A stretch of 64,000 nucleotides of DNA from Pseudomonas saponiphila (GCF_900105185.1 NZ_FNTJ01000001.1:2376501-2440500), one strand, 5' to 3'; numbered from the stretch's first letter, positions 51,305-61,090 are shown. Program-made: numbers and translations. The notes: generated by a model not told the origin, from the letters alone.

Positions 51305-54300
51305 TCAGGGCGGCGAACCCTGGGCCTGGGGTGTCTGGGGCTGGGGGCCGCTGTCGGCGTCGGATGCTTCGCGCAAGCTGGCCAGCTGCTGGCGGGCCTC
51401 GGCGTACACCTGTTCCATGGCATTGAGCAGTGCCTGCTGGCAACTGCGCACCGACGCTGGATGGCCGGGGTCGACCTTTCTCAGGGCCTCGCAGGTTCTG
51501 GTCATGTCCGGCGCGTTGATCAGGCAGGCCACGCCGCTCAGGCGATGGGTCAGGTCGTTGATCAGGTGCGGGGTATTGGCCAGGACGCAGGTGCGCAGTT
51601 CGGCGATTTCCTGCTGCAGGTTCTTGGTCAGTTCGTTGAGGATGCGCCGATGCAGGGTCGGACTGTTTTCTCCCAGGTCCTTGAGGTGGTCGATGTCGAA
51701 GGCGCGCACCCGCTCTTCGCCGGCCCCGGTGTGACTGCCCAGCACTTCCTGCAGGCGGGCCAGGGTCACCGGCTTGATCATCAGGTCGTTCATCCCGGCG
51801 TTGGAGCATTGGGTCGCTTCGTTGCTCAGGGCGCTGGCGGTGTAGCCGACGATCAGCCGCGGCTTGGCCCCGCTCTGTTGTTCGGCTTCACGCACCGCCC
51901 GGGCCAGGCTGTAGCCGTCCATGCCCGGCATGTTGCAGTCGCTGATCAACACGTCGTAGTGGCGGTGGCGCAGTAGCTGCAGGGCTTCTTCGCCACTGCT
52001 GACGTGTTCGGCAAAGTGGCCGATGCGCTCCAGCTGCAGGGTCAGTACCAGGCCGTTGGTGGAGACATCGTCCACCACCAGCACCCGCAAGGCTTTGCCG
52101 GTGATCGGTGGCACTTCCGGTGTTTGCGCCACTTCCACGTTGGTCGTCTGCCAGCTCACCGGCAGTTCGACGTGGATGCAGCAGCCTTGGCCGGGCTCGC
52201 TTTCCAGCCAGATGCGCCCGCCCATCAGTTGCACCAGCTGATGGCAGATGCTCAGGCCCAGGCCCGAGCCGCCGTACAGGTGGGCGGTGCGCGCGGTGGC
52301 CTGGCGATAGGGCTCGAAAATCCCCGCCTGGTTGGCCAGGGGAATGCCGATGCCGGTATCGCGCACGCTCAGGGTCAGCAGGCTGCTGTCGCCCTGCACA
52401 TGGGTTTCGCGCAGGGTGACCTGGATGTGGCCGCGGTCGGTGAACTTCAAGGCATTGCTCAAGAGGTTGTGCAGAATCTGCTGCAGGCGCAGCGAGTCGA
52501 CCCAGTACAGCCGGCTGGGGCTGGCCTGATAGTCGAAATTCAGCTGCAGGCGTTTCTCCCGGGCTTGTACGGCAAACAGTCCCAGGCCATTGGCGAGCAA
52601 GGGTTCCAGGGCGGTGGGATGGGGTGCCAGTTGCATCAGGCCACTCTCTATTTTGTCCAGGTCCAGGATGTTGCCGATCAGGTCGATCATCGAGGTCGCC
52701 GATTGCTGGGCCACCCGCAGGTTGTGCGAGGGTGTCTGGCTGGCGCTGGTTTCCAGCTCCAGCAGGCCCACCAGGGCGTTGAGCGGGGTGCGCAACTCAT
52801 GGCTCATGGAGGCGAGAAACTCGCTCTTGGCGGCGCTGGCCTTCTGCGCGATCTGCTTGGCCTCGCGCAACTTGAGTTCCAGGTTCTTGCGCTCGGAGAT
52901 GTCCAGCCAGCCCCCCAGCAACCCCTGCAGGACCCCGCGGGCGTTGTAGAACGGCACCAGCCACTGATAGAGGCAGTACTGCTGCTCCTTGATCCACAGG
53001 CTGGTGTCGAGAAAGCGTGGCCGGTGATTGGCCAGCAGCAGTTGATGTTCCTCTTGCAGCACTTCGGCGAAGTCTCGCGGCATGTTCGGCTGCTCGGTGG
53101 GCAGGCAGCCCTCGACCTGTTCCTGGGAGGTGGCGAAGAACTCCTCGTAGGCGCGGTTGCAGGTGCTCAGCCGGCCGTCCAGGTCGCAGACATACAGCGG
53201 CGTCGGCAGGCCATTGAGCAGGGAAAACTGGAAGGCCAGCTTGTCCTGCAGGCGGGTCTGCACGCAGATGGTTTCCCGCACCTGGATCTTCAGGCGCCAG
53301 TTCCAGATCAGCGACAGCACGAAGATGATCAGGATCACCACGCCCACATGCCAGGCCTGCTCGGCGACCCAGCTCCAGAGCGCGGCGCTGGACTGTTGTT
53401 CGGCGATCAGCTGGATGTCGCTTTGCGGGTTCCTGGCCATGGAATCGAGCAGCTTGTCGAGCACGCTCAGCAACTCCCTGGAACCTGGGGCCGCGGCAAA
53501 GCGGTGCGGCGTGGGCAGGGCGTCGAAGGCCAGACCGAACTGCAGCCCGGAGCCGGACAGCGCCTCGGTGCCCACCGGGGTGTCCAGGGTGGCATCGACC
53601 TGACGTTGCAGCACCAGGTTCAGGGCCTGGCGATGATCGTCGGTGAGCAGCAGATGGATGTCCGGGTAGCGCTGTTTCAGGTGTTCGAGCAACGGGTGGT
53701 TGCGCGGCAGCGCCAGTTGCCGCCCCAGCATGGCGTCCAGGGAACTGGGAGAGCTGTCGCCATGACGCACCACAAAGGCCCAGTTGCGGGTGCCGTAGCT
53801 CTGGCTCAGGCCGATGCCCCGGGCGTTGTCGGGCAGGCCCAGGTCGCGGGTGGTCAGGTCGGCGCTGCCGGCGGCCAGCTGTTCCAGGTCGCCGGCCCGG
53901 GAAAGACTGGGCTGAATGTTGAGTTGCAGGCGGAACGAGCTGGCCAGGGTGCGCAGGATATCGATGCTCAGTCCGGCCCATTGGCCCTCGGCATTGCGGT
54001 AGATGTAGGGCGGCGCTTCCTCGGCCAGCAGATTGATCTGCCGGTGTGCGGTGAGCCAGTTCAGCTCGCCGGGAGTCAGGGAAAAGGACTCGGTCGGGGC
54101 GAAGGGAAAGGGCTCCTGGCTCGACTGGTTCTGGATCCGCCGCTTGTGCTCCTCGGGAATGGCGTTGAGTACGTAGTCGATCAGTGCCCGCAGGGTGGCG
54201 TCCTCATGGCGCACGGCGAAGGCGAAGCCGGCGTCGGGCAGCTGTGGATAGAACTTGCTGTGCAGCCGCAGGTCCGGGCGGGCCTGCATGTAAAGGGTGG

Positions 54301-54949
54301 TGCGGAAGCGATCGCTGATAAAGGCGTCGGCCTGTTTGCCGGCCAGTTGCTCAAGGGCCAGGGCAGTGGTGTGCACGCCGCTGATGTCGGCCCGGGGATA
54401 GGTCTTGCGGACGGTCTCAAGGTCTAGGTAGTTGTCCAGCACCAGGACCCGCTTGCCTTCCAGGTCCGGTGGCAGGCTCTTGTCGTTGATGCGCCCGACG
54501 ATGATCGGCTGGTTGTTCAGGTACGGACGGCTGAGGGCCAGGCCGGGGTTCTGCGCTTCAAGCGCGGTGGCCCGGGGCAGCAGGTCGATTCGGTGTTCGA
54601 GCAGGGCCCGGATCGCGTCCTGGGGCGAGGCCAGCTCGACGTACTCGAAGCGCAGGCCCAACTGCTTGCCGATGAGCTTGAGGTACTCGTCGGAGATCAC
54701 CTTGAGCACCTGGTTGCCGGCACTTTCCAGGGGCCGCTCGGGAGGCACGATGGTCGCTACCCGCAGCACCTTGTGGGGCAGGGTGCTGCGCATGTCGAGC
54801 AGCCGGGCCAGCGACGGATTGCCCGGCTCCTGCGGCTCGGTGCAGTGGGCGGGCAGGCTGAAGAACAGGCTGACCAGGACCATGAAGCTGAACAGCAGGC
54901 AGACACGGATCAGCCTCCAGAACTGGGGGGGACGGGAAATCAGGGGCAT
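51305..54949 (-). CDS. BvgS/EvgS-like hybrid sensor kinase
   Basis: A 1214-aa protein. Signal or anchor at about 10-35; two periplasmic solute-binding-type sensor domains (about 60-285 and 300-520, with GLSIDILRTLASSFRLQ in the second); membrane span about 530-555; PAS domain (about 580-690); HisKA with KSEFLASMSHELRTPLNAL (about 715-780); HATPase with GGSGLGLSICHQL; receiver with DVLISDCNMPGMDG (about 960-1075); C-terminal Hpt with THRLSG (about 1150). This is the unorthodox four-step phosphorelay of BvgS. It lies next to a cognate-looking response regulator and upstream of the oxidase genes. Confidence 0.92.
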   Translation of the reverse strand: MPLISRPPQFWRLIRVCLLFSFMVLVSLFFSLPAHCTEPQEPGNPSLARLLDMRSTLPHKVLRVATIVPPERPLESAGNQVLKVISDEYLKLIGKQLGLRFEYVELASPQDAIRALLEHRIDLLPRATALEAQNPGLALSRPYLNNQPIIVGRINDKSLPPDLEGKRVLVLDNYLDLETVRKTYPRADISGVHTTALALEQLAGKQADAFISDRFRTTLYMQARPDLRLHSKFYPQLPDAGFAFAVRHEDATLRALIDYVLNAIPEEHKRRIQNQSSQEPFPFAPTESFSLTPGELNWLTAHRQINLLAEEAPPYIYRNAEGQWAGLSIDILRTLASSFRLQLNIQPSLSRAGDLEQLAAGSADLTTRDLGLPDNARGIGLSQSYGTRNWAFVVRHGDSSPSSLDAMLGRQLALPRNHPLLEHLKQRYPDIHLLLTDDHRQALNLVLQRQVDATLDTPVGTEALSGSGLQFGLAFDALPTPHRFAAAPGSRELLSVLDKLLDSMARNPQSDIQLIAEQQSSAALWSWVAEQAWHVGVVILIIFVLSLIWNWRLKIQVRETICVQTRLQDKLAFQFSLLNGLPTPLYVCDLDGRLSTCNRAYEEFFATSQEQVEGCLPTEQPNMPRDFAEVLQEEHQLLLANHRPRFLDTSLWIKEQQYCLYQWLVPFYNARGVLQGLLGGWLDISERKNLELKLREAKQIAQKASAAKSEFLASMSHELRTPLNALVGLLELETSASQTPSHNLRVAQQSATSMIDLIGNILDLDKIESGLMQLAPHPTALEPLLANGLGLFAVQAREKRLQLNFDYQASPSRLYWVDSLRLQQILHNLLSNALKFTDRGHIQVTLRETHVQGDSSLLTLSVRDTGIGIPLANQAGIFEPYRQATARTAHLYGGSGLGLSICHQLVQLMGGRIWLESEPGQGCCIHVELPVSWQTTNVEVAQTPEVPPITGKALRVLVVDDVSTNGLVLTLQLERIGHFAEHVSSGEEALQLLRHRHYDVLISDCNMPGMDGYSLARAVREAEQQSGAKPRLIVGYTASALSNEATQCSNAGMNDLMIKPVTLARLQEVLGSHTGAGEERVRAFDIDHLKDLGENSPTLHRRILNELTKNLQQEIAELRTCVLANTPHLINDLTHRLSGVACLINAPDMTRTCEALRKVDPGHPASVRSCQQALLNAMEQVYAEARQQLASLREASDADSGPQPQTPQAQGSPP

Positions 54950-54980
54950 AGGGGGGAAGCTCCGGAGTTTTGAGGACCGC

Positions 54981-55622
54981 TCAGCTCAGGCCGTGTTCCT
55001 GGATGTACAGGAACAGGCTGGCCGAGGTGTCCAGGCCAAGCTTGCGCATGGCGCTGCTCTTTTGCGTGCTGATCGTCTGTTTGCTGCGGCACAGGTGCTG
55101 GGCGATGGCGCCGATGCTCATGCCGGTGCCATACAGGCGCAGCACCTCGATCTCCCTGGCCGACAACTGTTCGGGCTGCAGCAGCGGCTTGCCATGCAGG
55201 GCGGTGCTGGTGTCCAGCAGATGCTGGATCGACGGCGACACGAAGGGCGCACGCGGGTTGGCGGCAATCGCCTTGGGCAGGTCGTTGAGCAAGCCACGCT
55301 TGCTCACCAGCCCCTGGATGCCGAGTTTGAGCAGGCTGCTGATCAGCGCCGGGTTGTCGAGCATGGTGATCACCACGATGGCCAACTCCGGGTAGCGTGA
55401 ACGCAGGCGTCTGATCAGACGAATCCCATCCACCTGATCGCCGCCGGGCATCATCAGGTCGGTCAGCAGCAGGTCGCAGGGTTGGCGCTGCAGGTTCTCC
55501 AACAGGGTTTCCACGCTGTGGGCCTGGGCAACGATCTCCAGTTCGGCGCGGTTTTCCAGCAGGGTATGTATCCCAATCAGGGTCAAGGGATGGTCATCGG
55601 CTATCTGCACGCGGATCGGCAT
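54981..55622 (-). CDS. BvgA/NarL-type response regulator
   Basis: A 213-aa protein from ATG 55622; the longer frame lacks a site. Receiver with acid pair Asp9-Asp10 and phospho-acceptor Asp55 (LLLTDLMMPGGD); LuxR-type HTH at about 145-205 (LSAREIEVLRLYGTGMSIGAIAQHL). It precedes the hybrid kinase by 31 bases and is probably its partner. BvgA/EvgA-type regulators activate distant operons. A palindrome upstream may be its own site. Confidence 0.92.
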   Translation of the reverse strand: MPIRVQIADDHPLTLIGIHTLLENRAELEIVAQAHSVETLLENLQRQPCDLLLTDLMMPGGDQVDGIRLIRRLRSRYPELAIVVITMLDNPALISSLLKLGIQGLVSKRGLLNDLPKAIAANPRAPFVSPSIQHLLDTSTALHGKPLLQPEQLSAREIEVLRLYGTGMSIGAIAQHLCRSKQTISTQKSSAMRKLGLDTSASLFLYIQEHGLS

Positions 55623-55767
55623 GGGTTCTTGTACTCGGCTTTTCGACAGGCATGAGCCCACGACAATGCGCAGCTTCCGCAAAGGAGCAGGCATTTTGCT
55701 AGTGGGGTCGTCAGAGGATTCGCAGGGTATCACTGAAATTGACGCCAAAAAGACGTCTGGGGGATTT

Positions 55768-55781
55768 TAAGAATCGTCTTA
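55768..55781. promoter_or_regulatory. Palindrome upstream of the response regulator, possible NarL/BvgA-type site
   Basis: TAAGA, 4 bases, TCTTA: a 5-bp dyad about 146 bases before the start codon. Two-arm sites with short spacers are typical for NarL-family regulators, so self-regulation is possible. Confidence 0.35.
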
Positions 55782-55903
55782 TGCCTAAGGGGAAACTTTC
55801 TGAAAAGAGGCCCGGAAGTCAGGTGTTTCTTTGTCAGAAACGCCTCTAGAACGGCCTTTTCATCCCACAGTTCCAGGCCTGTTCCAGGGGCATTTTCCAG
55901 GGT

Positions 55904-55924
55904 GAAAAAGCCCCTTTCACGGGG
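55904..55924 (-). terminator. Intrinsic terminator of the Lrp-type gene
   Basis: CCCC, loop GTGAAA, GGGG followed by CTTTTTC on the minus strand, directly after the stop. Confidence 0.7.
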
Positions 55925-56362
55925 TTAATTCATGGGCGGCAAACGCCGCTTGATCGGCGATTTCTTGATGATCGCGGTGTTGGTTTCGGCGTCATGGTTG
56001 AGGCGGTCGAGCAAGCGGTCCAGCTGTTCCATGGAGCGCACCTGCAAGCGAGCGATAAAGCAGTCGTCACCGGTGACCTTGTCGCATTCGGTGAACTCGG
56101 CAATCGCCAGGATCTGCCGCTCCACCTCCTGCAGGCGGCCCGGCAGCGGACGAATCCGGACAATCGCCTGCAATTGATAGCCCAGGGACTTGGGGTCGAT
56201 TTCCAGGGTATAGGCGGTGATCACGCCGCGTTCTTCGAGCTTTTTCAAGCGTTCGGCCACGCTGGGGGCGGACAGCCCGCTGATCTGCGCCAGGGCCTTG
56301 AGGGAGCGGCGGGAGTCCTGCATCAGGGCACTGATCAGGGCCTGGTCAATGGCGTCGAGCAT
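55925..56362 (-). CDS. Lrp/AsnC-family regulator
   Basis: A 145-aa protein from ATG 56362 (GAGG upstream). N-terminal HTH (LDAIDQALISALMQDSRRSL, then SGLSAPSVAERLKKLEERGV) and a C-terminal RAM-type sensor domain (VTGDDCFIARLQVRSMEQLD). It is divergent from a metabolite exporter, the usual arrangement for a local regulator that responds to the exported amino acid. The overlap of their promoters lies in the 129-base gap. Confidence 0.9.
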   Translation of the reverse strand: MLDAIDQALISALMQDSRRSLKALAQISGLSAPSVAERLKKLEERGVITAYTLEIDPKSLGYQLQAIVRIRPLPGRLQEVERQILAIAEFTECDKVTGDDCFIARLQVRSMEQLDRLLDRLNHDAETNTAIIKKSPIKRRLPPMN

Positions 56363-56491
56363 GGCAACCTCGTTAGGTGAATGGGCGTTTATGCCTTGAT
56401 AAAAAAGGCCTGAATGCATACTAGCCCAGGTTTTGAACTGGCGATGGCCGTGTGCCGCTGGGCATAATTTGGCCACTGTCAGAGGAGATTG

Positions 56492-57388
56492 ATGATGGAT
56501 GCACTGACCCGTCGCGGATCACTGGAAATGACCGCCGCGATGCTGATTTCCGGAACCATTGGCTGGTTCGTCCTGGTGTCCGGACAACCGGTGCTGGACG
56601 TGGTGTTCTGGCGTTGCCTGTTCGGTGCCGGTGCGTTGCTGCTGATTTGCGGCGCTTTCGGTTTTTTTCGAAGGAATATTCTGACTCGACGCAGCCTGTT
56701 TCTGGCGGTGCTCAGCGGCGTGGCGATTGTCGGCAACTGGGTGCTGCTGTTCGGCTCCTACTCCCGGGCTTCGATCGCCATCGGCACCGCGGTGTACAAC
56801 GTCCAGCCGTTCATTCTGGTGGCCCTGGGCGCGTTGTTTCTGGGAGAGAAGATCACCCCGCAGAAACTGGTCTGGCTGAGCCTGTCCTTTGCCGGGATGC
56901 TGGCCATCGTCAGCGCCCATGGCAGCGCGGGCGAAGCCGGCAGCGACTACCTGCTGGGCATCGCCCTGGCCCTGGGCGCGGCGTTGCTCTATGCCTTCGC
57001 CGCGCTGCTGATCAAGCGCCTGAGCGGTACGCCGCCACACCTGATCGCGCTGATCCAGGTCTGTACCGGAGTCTTGCTGCTGGCGCCTTGGGCCAACCTG
57101 GCCGAGCCACCCCAGCAGGCCACGGCCTGGGCCAGCCTGCTGACCCTGGGCATCGTGCATACCGGGGTGATGTATGTGCTGTTGTATGGGGCGATCCAGA
57201 AACTGCCGACCGCGTTGACCGGCGCCTTGTCCTTCATCTATCCGATCGCGGCGATCTTCGTCGACTGGCTGGCCTTCGGGCATCGCCTGGGGTTGTTGCA
57301 GTGGCTGGGCGTCGCCGCGATTCTGCTGGCCGCCGCCGGCATGCAGCAGGGCTGGACCCTCAAGCGCCGGCGCAGGGTTTTGCAATGA
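56492..57388 (+). CDS. EamA-family (DMT) transporter
   Basis: A 298-aa inner-membrane protein with ten spans in two EamA repeats (about 10-140 and 155-290). Starts at ATG 56492 or 56495, after GAGGAG. Typical motifs are ASIAIGTAVYNVQPFILVALG and a second LSFIYPIAAIFVDWLAFG. The family exports amino acids or related metabolites; the divergent Lrp-type gene supports that. Substrate unknown. Confidence 0.9.
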   Translation: MMDALTRRGSLEMTAAMLISGTIGWFVLVSGQPVLDVVFWRCLFGAGALLLICGAFGFFRRNILTRRSLFLAVLSGVAIVGNWVLLFGSYSRASIAIGTAVYNVQPFILVALGALFLGEKITPQKLVWLSLSFAGMLAIVSAHGSAGEAGSDYLLGIALALGAALLYAFAALLIKRLSGTPPHLIALIQVCTGVLLLAPWANLAEPPQQATAWASLLTLGIVHTGVMYVLLYGAIQKLPTALTGALSFIYPIAAIFVDWLAFGHRLGLLQWLGVAAILLAAAGMQQGWTLKRRRRVLQ

Positions 57389-57636
57389 GCAGCGGGGCGG
57401 CAGGGCGGGGGCCGGCAATGGCTTGCACGCCAGCTGGCCCGGGCGCCCGCGTCGCGTCTGTGCCGGTCGGCGCCTGAGCTTGACAGGCCGGGGCGCAGCG
57501 CTAGCTTTTATCCAGTGTCGGCACAGTTGCCACGCACTATCCCCCTGTGATCCAGGCCCCTGGCAGCCCGCCCGGGTACGCCTCGACCATCCGCAACCAC
57601 CGACTCGCGTCGTGCCGGGTCGGCCCTGGAGCGATC

Positions 57637-59910
57637 ATGAGCACTCGACGCAAGGTTCCCGGAATCCGCAACTACGATGGTCCCGCCGGTGGCTGGGGCG
57701 CGCTCAAGGCCACCGCCACGGCGGTGCGCGAACAGATGGATGCGCTCAAGGCGCCCCTGACCCTGATGCGCACCAACCAGCCTGATGGCTTTGACTGCCC
57801 GGGCTGCGCCTGGCCGGATAAGGAGCACAAGTCGACCTTCCAGTTCTGTGAAAACGGCGCCAAGGCGGTGACCTGGGAAGCCACCAACAAACGGGTGACC
57901 CCGGCCTTCTTCGCCGAGCATCCGCTGACCTCGCTGCTGCAGCGTTCCGACTATCAGCTCGAAGACCTGGGCCGCCTCACCGAGCCCCTGGTCTATGACC
58001 GCGCCAGCGATACCTTCAAGCCGGTGGCGTGGCAGGCGGCGTTCGACCGTATTGGCCAGATCCTGCGGGGCCTGCAGCCCGAGCAGGTGGAGTTCTACAC
58101 CTCCGGCCGCGCCTCCAACGAAGCGGCCTACCTGTACCAGCTGTTCGCTCGGGAATACGGCAGCAACAACTTCCCCGACTGCTCGAACATGTGCCACGAA
58201 CCCACCAGCGTCGGTTTGCCCCGCTCCATCGGCATCGGTAAGGGCACGGTGTCCCTGGAGGATTTCGACCTCTGCGAGCTGATCATCTCCATCGGCCACA
58301 ACCCGGGCACCAACCACCCGCGGATGATGGGCACCCTGCATGAAGCCTCGCGGCGCAAGGTGCCGATCATGGTCTTCAACCCGCTGCGCGAGCGCGCCCT
58401 GGAGCGCTTCGCCGACCCGCAGAACATGGTGGAGATGGCCACCTACGGCTCGACCCGCATCGCTTCGTCCTACTTCCAGGTCAAGGCCGGCGGCGATGCG
58501 GCGGCAATCAAGGGCATCATGAAGGCCCTGCTGGCCCTGGAGGACAGCCTCGGGCAAGTCCTCGACAAGGCGTTCATCGCCGAGCACACCCAGGGTTTCG
58601 AGGCCCTGGCGGCGGACCTGCACGCCACCGCCTGGGCGGACATCGAGCAGGCCAGCGGCCTGCACCAGGCGGACCTGGAAATGGTCGCCGCGGCCTACGC
58701 CAAGTCCAATGCCACCATCGTCACCTACGGCATGGGCATCACCCAGCACAACGAAGGCACGGCCAATGTGCGGCTGATCTGCGACCTGCTGATGCTGCGC
58801 GGCAACCTGGGCAAGCCGGGGGCCGGCATCTGTCCGTTGCGCGGCCACTCCAACGTGCAGGGCAACCGCACCGTGGGCATCACCGAGAAGCCGACGCAGG
58901 CCTTTCTCGACAAGCTCCAGCAGACCTTCGGCTTCACGCCGCCTTCGGCCCATGGCCACGATGCGGTGCAGGCCATGCAGGCGATGATCGACGGCAGGGC
59001 CAAGGCGCTGCTGTGCCTGGGGGGCAACTTCGCCGTGGCCCTGCCGGACCCGGGCCAGTGTTTCCCGGCCATGGCCAGGCTCGACCTGAGCGTGCACGTG
59101 GCCACCAAGCTCAACCGCAGCCATTTGCTGGTGGCCAGGGAGACCTTCATCCTGCCCTGCCTGGGCCGCACCGAGCTGGACCTGCAGGACGGCCTGCGCC
59201 AGGCCATCACCGTGGAGGACTCGATGTCCATGGTCCACGCCTCGGCGGGCAAGCTGACCCCGGCGTCGCCGTCGCTGCTCTCGGAACCGGCGATTGTCGC
59301 CGGCATGGCCAAGGCCACGCTGCCCGGCAGCCGCGTGCCCTGGCTGGAACTGGTGGCCGACTACGACAAGATCCGCGACCTGATCGAACAGACGGTGCCC
59401 GGCTTCGACGACTACAACGCCCGCATTCGCGTACCGGGCGGCTTCCGCATGCCCTTGGCGGCGGCCGAACGGCAGTGGCTGACACCCTCGGGCAAGGCCG
59501 AGTTCTTCGTCTTCCCCGGGCTGCACGAGGACAAGGAAGTGGACGGCGCCGATGTGCTGCGGCTGATCACCCTGCGCAGCCATGACCAGTACAACACCAC
59601 CATCTACGCTCTGGACGATCGCTATCGCGGGGTGTTCGGCCGTCGCGACGTGCTGTTTATCAGCCCCGGGGATCTGGCCGCCCGTGGCCTGGCCCACGGT
59701 GACCTGGTGGACATCGAGACGGTCATCGGCGGGCGTCGGCTGCGCTACGAAAACATCACCGCCATCGAGTACAAGATCGCCCCGGGCACCGTGGGCGCCT
59801 ATTACCCCGAGGCCAACCGCCTGGTGCCCCTGGACTACCTGGATGTGGACAGCGGCACGCCGTCCTACAAATCGGTGCCGGTGCGGGTGATGCGCTCGAC
59901 CCTAGCCTGA
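57637..59910 (+). CDS. FdhF/YdeP-family molybdopterin oxidoreductase
   Basis: A 757-aa protein from ATG 57637 (GGAG 7 bases upstream). Cys54-x2-Cys57 (CPGCAWPD) and Cys at SNMCHEPTS are in the family pattern, with molybdopterin-binding segments (ISIGHNPGTNHPRMMGTLHE, GNLGKPGAGICPLRGHSNVQG, and the C-terminal YYPEANRLVPLDYLD). No Tat signal, so cytoplasmic. The family includes E. coli YdeP (acid resistance) and others with unknown substrate. The end of a very similar gene lies at the right window edge. Confidence 0.88.
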   Translation: MSTRRKVPGIRNYDGPAGGWGALKATATAVREQMDALKAPLTLMRTNQPDGFDCPGCAWPDKEHKSTFQFCENGAKAVTWEATNKRVTPAFFAEHPLTSLLQRSDYQLEDLGRLTEPLVYDRASDTFKPVAWQAAFDRIGQILRGLQPEQVEFYTSGRASNEAAYLYQLFAREYGSNNFPDCSNMCHEPTSVGLPRSIGIGKGTVSLEDFDLCELIISIGHNPGTNHPRMMGTLHEASRRKVPIMVFNPLRERALERFADPQNMVEMATYGSTRIASSYFQVKAGGDAAAIKGIMKALLALEDSLGQVLDKAFIAEHTQGFEALAADLHATAWADIEQASGLHQADLEMVAAAYAKSNATIVTYGMGITQHNEGTANVRLICDLLMLRGNLGKPGAGICPLRGHSNVQGNRTVGITEKPTQAFLDKLQQTFGFTPPSAHGHDAVQAMQAMIDGRAKALLCLGGNFAVALPDPGQCFPAMARLDLSVHVATKLNRSHLLVARETFILPCLGRTELDLQDGLRQAITVEDSMSMVHASAGKLTPASPSLLSEPAIVAGMAKATLPGSRVPWLELVADYDKIRDLIEQTVPGFDDYNARIRVPGGFRMPLAAAERQWLTPSGKAEFFVFPGLHEDKEVDGADVLRLITLRSHDQYNTTIYALDDRYRGVFGRRDVLFISPGDLAARGLAHGDLVDIETVIGGRRLRYENITAIEYKIAPGTVGAYYPEANRLVPLDYLDVDSGTPSYKSVPVRVMRSTLA

Positions 59911-60111
59911 CCGGCTCCACGAGGGGCCGGGTGAGGGTGCGGGTGTGCGGTGGGAGGTCCTCAGGCACTGTCCTGCGGACCTTGGTGCCGCCTCGGCTGC
60001 GGTTCCAGGGGCGAGGAGGTGCTGCAGGCCAGATCATGGTTGCCGCGGGGGCGGCGCAATCTGCTATTTTCCTGTCGGTGATTTTTCCGACCGCAGCCCG
60101 TGGAACCCACA

Positions 60112-61086
60112 ATGACCCAGTCTTCCTCCCTGGCCGAGCGCAAGCCCGAGCCGCAAGCCATCTGCAATCCCATCACCCGCAGTGCAATTTTCATCGTCGC
60201 CACCCTGGCCCCCGGTGCCGCTGCCGCGCAAACCCTGCGTGACTGGTGCGCCGACGTCGCCGCGCTGACCCGTTCGGTGGGCAAGCGCGTGCCGGGGGGC
60301 AATCTGTCCTGTGTCTGCGGGTTTGGCTCCGAAGCCTGGGACCGGCTGTTCGGCGGTCCGCGGCCGGCGTCGCTGCACCCGTTCATGGAGGTGGGCGTGG
60401 AGGGGCGGCGCGCGCCGTCGACCCCCGGTGACCTGTTGCTGCACATCCGCGCCGAGCAGATGGACCTGTGCTTCGAGCTGGCCACGCAACTGCTCAAGCC
60501 CCTGGGGCAGGCGGTCACGGTGGTGGACGAAGTCCAGGGCTTTCGCTATTTCGACATGCGCAGCATGGTCGGCTTCGTCGACGGCACCGAGAACCCGGAA
60601 GGTCGTGAGGCGGTGGATTTCACCCTGATCGGCGACGAGGATCCGTCGTTCTGCAATGGCAGCTATGTGCTGGTGCAGAAGTACCTGCACAACATGACGG
60701 CCTGGAACCAACTGACGGTGGAAGCCCAGGAACGCATCATCGGCCGTACCAAGCTGTCGGATATCGAGCTCGATGAGTCGGTCAAGCCCAGTTGCTCCCA
60801 CAGCTCGCTGACCACCCTGGAAGAGAACGGCGAGGAGGTGAAGATCCTGCGCGACAACATGCCCTTTGGCCGTCCTGGGGCCGGCGAGTTCGGCACTTAC
60901 TTCATCGGCTACGCCCGTTCGCCACGCCCTGTGGAGCAGATGCTGGAAAACATGTTCGTCGGTCGCCCGGCGGGCAACTACGATCGCCTGCTGGACTTCA
61001 GCACGGCCGTCACCGGCGGGCTGTTCTTCGTGCCTTCCGCCGATCTGCTGGAACAGCTGGCCGAGCGCGCGCCGACCGGCCAATAA
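60112..61086 (+). CDS. DyP-type heme peroxidase (YfeX-like)
   Basis: A 324-aa protein; ATG 60112 preferred over GTG 60100, both with weak sites. GxxDG motif FVDGTEN (about 155) gives the distal Asp, followed later by the proximal His (SCSHSSL, about 223) and distal Arg (ILRDNMPFG, about 242). No signal or Tat motif, so cytoplasmic, as for YfeX. It uses H2O2 to oxidise porphyrins or dyes in the test tube. It lies alone before a strong terminator. Confidence 0.9.
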   Translation: MTQSSSLAERKPEPQAICNPITRSAIFIVATLAPGAAAAQTLRDWCADVAALTRSVGKRVPGGNLSCVCGFGSEAWDRLFGGPRPASLHPFMEVGVEGRRAPSTPGDLLLHIRAEQMDLCFELATQLLKPLGQAVTVVDEVQGFRYFDMRSMVGFVDGTENPEGREAVDFTLIGDEDPSFCNGSYVLVQKYLHNMTAWNQLTVEAQERIIGRTKLSDIELDESVKPSCSHSSLTTLEENGEEVKILRDNMPFGRPGAGEFGTYFIGYARSPRPVEQMLENMFVGRPAGNYDRLLDFSTAVTGGLFFVPSADLLEQLAERAPTGQ

Positions 61087-61090
61087 CCGC

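Larger units (their letters stand above)
55623..55924. other. Intergenic region upstream of the response regulator
   Basis: This 302-base stretch between two minus-strand genes holds the terminator of the Lrp gene (55904-55924), a GTTTCT/AGAAAC hairpin near 55825, and the palindrome TAAGA-ATCG-TCTTA (55768-55781). No gene is visible. Confidence 0.6.

Noticed and set aside
57389..57636. A small gene between the EamA transporter and the FdhF-like gene
   Set aside because: Frames here are short, overlap the start of the oxidoreductase and lack ribosome sites; I see nothing convincing in this stretch.
57508..59697. A 729-codon open frame opposite the FdhF-like gene
   Set aside because: Composition is that of an antisense frame and it covers the oxidoreductase exactly; no ribosome site or family pattern.
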